Shown here one piece after another: positions 5,650-7,646 of a stretch of DNA of 7,646 nt. Location of the stretch: assembly GCA_013694795.1 (NCBI GenBank), contig JACDBS010000187.1, positions 1 through 7,646 of the forward strand, read 5' to 3'. Position 1 is the stretch's first letter; each line of letters begins with the position of its first letter. The notes beneath the pieces are model-generated. The model had not been told where the DNA came from. It made no database searches and worked only from the letters and a program-made list of their open reading frames with translations. This DNA comes from Chloroflexota bacterium. GTDB lineage: Bacteria > Chloroflexota > Limnocylindria > QHBO01. The position numbers and the translations under genes are program-made.

Positions 5650-5849
5650 GGGCCCCGAAACGCGAACGTTGAACGAGGAATTGGCACGCACCCATGTCGA
5701 AGAGGACGTATCAGCCCAAGAAGCGCGCGCGCAAGCGCGAGCATGGCTTCATGGCCCGCATGGCTTCGAAGGCGGGTCGGCGCGTGCTCGCTCGTCGTCG
5801 AGCCAAGGGGCGCAAGCGGCTGACCGTCTGATCGCCGAGGGGCCCCGAA
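5650..5849 (+). repeat. Direct repeat GGGCCCCGAA upstream of rpmH and rnpA
   Basis: The 10-mer GGGCCCCGAA occurs at 5650-5659 and 5840-5849, each preceded by GAG or GAGG, ahead of rpmH and rnpA respectively. The second copy contains the rnpA Shine-Dalgarno-like GAGGGG (5837-5842). The two copies flank rpmH, and their role is unknown. The coordinates given span both copies. Confidence 0.4.
5694..5831 (+). CDS. rpmH: 50S ribosomal protein L34
   Basis: A 45-residue, highly basic protein with the L34 pattern: MSKRTYQPKKRARKREHGF at the start, MASKAGRRVLARRRAKGRKRLTV (23-45, split here in two motifs: AGRRVL and RAKGRKRLTV) at the end. L34 is a late-assembling protein of the large ribosomal subunit. 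The GAGGA at 5675-5679 is 14 nt from the ATG, somewhat far for a ribosome binding site. It is the first gene of the plus-strand unit and is followed after 23 bp by rnpA, the conserved bacterial arrangement. Confidence 0.97.
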   Translation: MSKRTYQPKKRARKREHGFMARMASKAGRRVLARRRAKGRKRLTV

Positions 5850-5854
5850 CGACC

Positions 5855-6193
5855 GTGCCCGTGCTGCCGACTCTGCGGCGCCGCGCGGACTTCGAGGCGA
5901 TCGGCCGTCACGGTACCGCGCGCTCGACACCGCTCCTGGTCCTCCGCTGGCTGAGGACCGATCGGGCCGAGACGCGCGTCGGGCTGTCAACGCCGCGCAC
6001 ACTCGGCGGCGCCGTTCAGCGCAATCGGGTACGTCGTCGGTTGAGAGTTCTGCTTCGCGAGCGGCTGGAGCACCGGATCGGTTCTGGTTGGGATCTGCTC
6101 CTCATCGCGAAGCCGGCGGCGGGTAACGTGAGCCATGCCGAGCTGGGAGCGGCGATCGACGCGCTGCTGGCTCGGTCGGATATCGGTATATGA
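5855..6193 (+). CDS. rnpA: Ribonuclease P protein component
   Basis: RnpA is the protein cofactor of RNase P, which trims 5' leaders from pre-tRNAs. From GTG 5855 the product is 112 residues, a normal length. It has the early LRRRADFEAIGRHG segment (7-20) and the family signature RNRVRRRLR at 56-64 that contacts the RNA. GAGGGG at 5837-5842 lies 12 nt upstream; GTG 5861 is an alternative start. A much longer in-frame extension back to 4709 exists but only mirrors dnaA in antisense and overlaps rpmH. The stop overlaps the yidD start (ATGA), pointing to coupled translation. Confidence 0.95.
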   Translation: MPVLPTLRRRADFEAIGRHGTARSTPLLVLRWLRTDRAETRVGLSTPRTLGGAVQRNRVRRRLRVLLRERLEHRIGSGWDLLLIAKPAAGNVSHAELGAAIDALLARSDIGI

Positions 6194-6396
6194 AGAGAAT
6201 CGGCCTGGGACTGATCGTTGCCTACCAGAAGTTGACCGGCTGGATGCCGCCAAGCTGCCGGTACTCGCCCACCTGCTCGGCGTACACCTACCAGGCGGTT
6301 GATCGTTACGGACTGCTGCGCGGCTCGTGGATGGGCGCGAAGCGCATCGGTCGATGCAATCCATTCCATCCGGGCGGCTATGACCCGGTCCGCTAG
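6190..6396 (+). CDS. yidD: Membrane protein insertion efficiency factor YidD
   Basis: A 68-residue protein with all YidD hallmarks: an N-terminal amphipathic/hydrophobic segment (IGLGLIVAYQKL), CRYSPTCSAY at 23-32, and RIGRCNPFHPGGYDPV at 52-67. Cys23, Cys29 and Cys56 are kept. YidD is a small inner-membrane-associated factor that assists YidC-dependent insertion. It overlaps rnpA by 4 bp and precedes yidC by 21 bp. Confidence 0.97.
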   Translation: MKRIGLGLIVAYQKLTGWMPPSCRYSPTCSAYTYQAVDRYGLLRGSWMGAKRIGRCNPFHPGGYDPVR

Positions 6397-6417
6397 AAGT
6401 AGACGAGTGGGAAGACT

Positions 6418-7560
6418 TTGACCCCGATCATCGGCGCAGGCTTCTTGGGGATCGAGCACTTCACCCCGCCATGGGACGTCTTCTTCCTGCCCCTGTTCAA
6501 CCTCCTCGTCTTGTTCTATCGCCTCCCCTTCTTCGACTTCGCGCTGGCGATCATCGTCTTCACAGTGGTCATCCGGACCGTGCTCGCGCCGCTCTTCGTG
6601 CGCCAGATCCGCTCGCAGAAGGAGATGCAGCGGATGCAGCCGCTCATCCGCGAGGTGCAGCGCAAGCACAAGGGCAACCGGCAGAAGGTCTCCGAGGAGA
6701 CCATGGCGCTCTACAAGGAGCACGGCGTTAACCCGGCCGCCGGCTGCCTGCCCGTCATCCTCCAGTTGCCGATCCTGTTCGCGCTCTACCAGGCGCTCAT
6801 TCGCGCGTCCGGCATCATCCAGGGCTTCCGGCCCGACAGCGGTAACCAGGCCGCCTTCGACGTGCTCCAGGCGCAGAACCTCGTCACGGCGGTCGAAGGC
6901 CGCACGGATTGGTACGAGATTGCCGTGAATGGCGCCTGCAACTTGCCCGAGTTCAACCAGCTGCCGCAGTTCCTGCCGCTGAACTGCCAGCTCATCGATC
7001 CGATCAAGCTCACCCAGCCCGTGGACACGACCATCGGCTGGCTGCTGGGGCTCGATCTTGCCCAGATCGATACGGTCTTCGCGCTCCCGCTGTTCGGCGG
7101 GTTCGCGCTCTCCCTCCTGGCCGTCATCGCCGCCGTCCTGCAGTTCGTGCAGGTCAAGATGACAAGCCCTCGGCCAAATCCGGAGGACCCGACCTCCAGC
7201 ATGACGAGCACCATGACGTACACATTCCCGTTGCTCACCATCGTCTGGGGCGGCATCTTCCCGAGTGGCCTGATCCTGTACTGGATCGTGTACACGGGGT
7301 ACCTGGTGGTCCAGCAGTACCTCATCATGGGTTGGGGCAACCTCTTCCCGCTCTTCGGCTGGTCGCCCGCCTGGGCGCATGCGCCGGAGGCCGATGCAGC
7401 GCCCGCGCCGCGTCCGAAACGAGTCGAGACGACCGATGCGCCCGCAGAGACCCCCCAGCCCGCGAACCCCCGCGCCCCCGCGTCGGGCGGCAACCGCAGT
7501 AACCCGCGGCCCGCGAACCGAAAGCAGGGAAACGCCAAGAAACGAGGCCGAAAGCGATGA
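6418..7560 (+). CDS. yidC: Membrane protein insertase YidC/Oxa1 family
   Basis: YidC inserts and folds membrane proteins alone or with SecYEG. The product is 380 residues without the large N-terminal periplasmic domain of E. coli YidC. It has TM1 at about 20-35 and another at 38-60 with the conserved Arg53 (FTVVIRTVLAPL), a basic cytoplasmic hairpin (62-100), GCLPVILQLPILFALYQAL (109-127), then a long loop (about 131-217), TM segments at about 219-245, 264-282 and 283-303, and a cytoplasmic Pro/Ala-rich, strongly basic tail (about 318-380) that may contact ribosomes. TTG 6418 is the only early start in frame, as a stop lies just upstream at 6400-6402. The long loop carries Cys174 and Cys190. 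The stop overlaps the jag start by 4 bp. Confidence 0.97.
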   Translation: MTPIIGAGFLGIEHFTPPWDVFFLPLFNLLVLFYRLPFFDFALAIIVFTVVIRTVLAPLFVRQIRSQKEMQRMQPLIREVQRKHKGNRQKVSEETMALYKEHGVNPAAGCLPVILQLPILFALYQALIRASGIIQGFRPDSGNQAAFDVLQAQNLVTAVEGRTDWYEIAVNGACNLPEFNQLPQFLPLNCQLIDPIKLTQPVDTTIGWLLGLDLAQIDTVFALPLFGGFALSLLAVIAAVLQFVQVKMTSPRPNPEDPTSSMTSTMTYTFPLLTIVWGGIFPSGLILYWIVYTGYLVVQQYLIMGWGNLFPLFGWSPAWAHAPEADAAPAPRPKRVETTDAPAETPQPANPRAPASGGNRSNPRPANRKQGNAKKRGRKR

Positions 7561-7646
7561 CCTTCCGAGAATTCACCGGCAAGAACGTAGAAGAGGCGAT
7601 CCGTACTGCCATGGCCGAGTTCAGCTCGGACCTGAGCGACCTCGAC
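7557..7646 (+). CDS. jag: Jag/KhpB-family RNA-binding protein, N-terminal part only
   Basis: Thirty codons are visible before the window ends, beginning MTFREFTGKNVEEAIRTAMAE, which matches the Jag N-terminal domain (FTGKTVEEAI pattern). Family members have a Jag_N domain followed by KH and R3H RNA-binding domains and influence cell elongation and sRNA binding. The ATG overlaps the yidC stop (ATGA), as in many bacteria. The rest lies outside the window. Confidence 0.88.
   Translation, partial: MTFREFTGKNVEEAIRTAMAEFSSDLSDLD

Noticed and set aside
5417..5695. N-terminal extension of dnaA to 5695
   Set aside because: It covers the divergent promoters and touches rpmH; conserved DnaA sequence starts at the 5416 ATG (or the adjacent TTG).
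4709..5854. Upstream extension of the rnpA frame
   Set aside because: It is antisense to dnaA and overlaps rpmH in another frame; RnpA length and signature fit the GTG start at 5855.

Overview
This window is a bacterial chromosomal replication-origin locus from a GC-rich organism (about two-thirds G+C by eye). It has the classic gene order jag-yidC-yidD-rnpA-rpmH | dnaA-oriC-dnaN-recF, read here with dnaA, dnaN and recF on the minus strand and rpmH to jag on the plus strand. GC content, a YidC of the short (Gram-positive-like) type and the L34 sequence suggest a Chloroflexota-like or neighbouring lineage (Limnocylindria/Ellin6529 or Dormibacterota type). That placement is inferred from general resemblance only.

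Left part (1-3721, minus strand, read right to left from the origin): dnaN (sliding clamp), recF (gap repair and recombination), a small DUF721/DciA-like gene whose GTG start overlaps the recF stop, then a separate gene with its own TATAAT-containing promoter. That last gene runs off the left edge. It encodes a PP2C-like protein in which the usual metal-binding aspartates appear to be missing, so it may be a pseudophosphatase, followed by a possible membrane segment. It has no stop inside the window and is the least conventional item here.

Middle (3722-4072): a 351-bp gene-free stretch between dnaA and dnaN that is the likely oriC. It carries about eight near-consensus DnaA boxes, four read on each strand. 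Two of them abut directly and are followed by a short CTACTA DnaA-trio-like motif. Three others sit two helical turns apart. Two small hairpins are also present.

Right part: dnaA (4073-5416) and the rpmH operon diverge from a compact 277-bp region with back-to-back promoters whose -35 elements are only 4 bp apart. A DnaA-box-like sequence covers the rpmH -35. The rpmH leader contains a perfect 8-bp hairpin. rpmH (L34), rnpA (RNase P protein), yidD, yidC and jag/khpB follow in one tightly packed plus-strand unit with two 4-bp ATGA overlaps. The set joins initiation (DnaA, oriC), clamp and helicase-loading functions (DnaN, DciA-like), repair (RecF), ribosome and tRNA processing (L34, RnpA) and membrane protein insertion (YidD, YidC). 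No mobile element, CRISPR array or tRNA/rRNA gene was seen, and I do not see a wholly new system. The points worth following are the degenerate PP2C-like gene, the origin architecture and the regulatory details between dnaA and rpmH.
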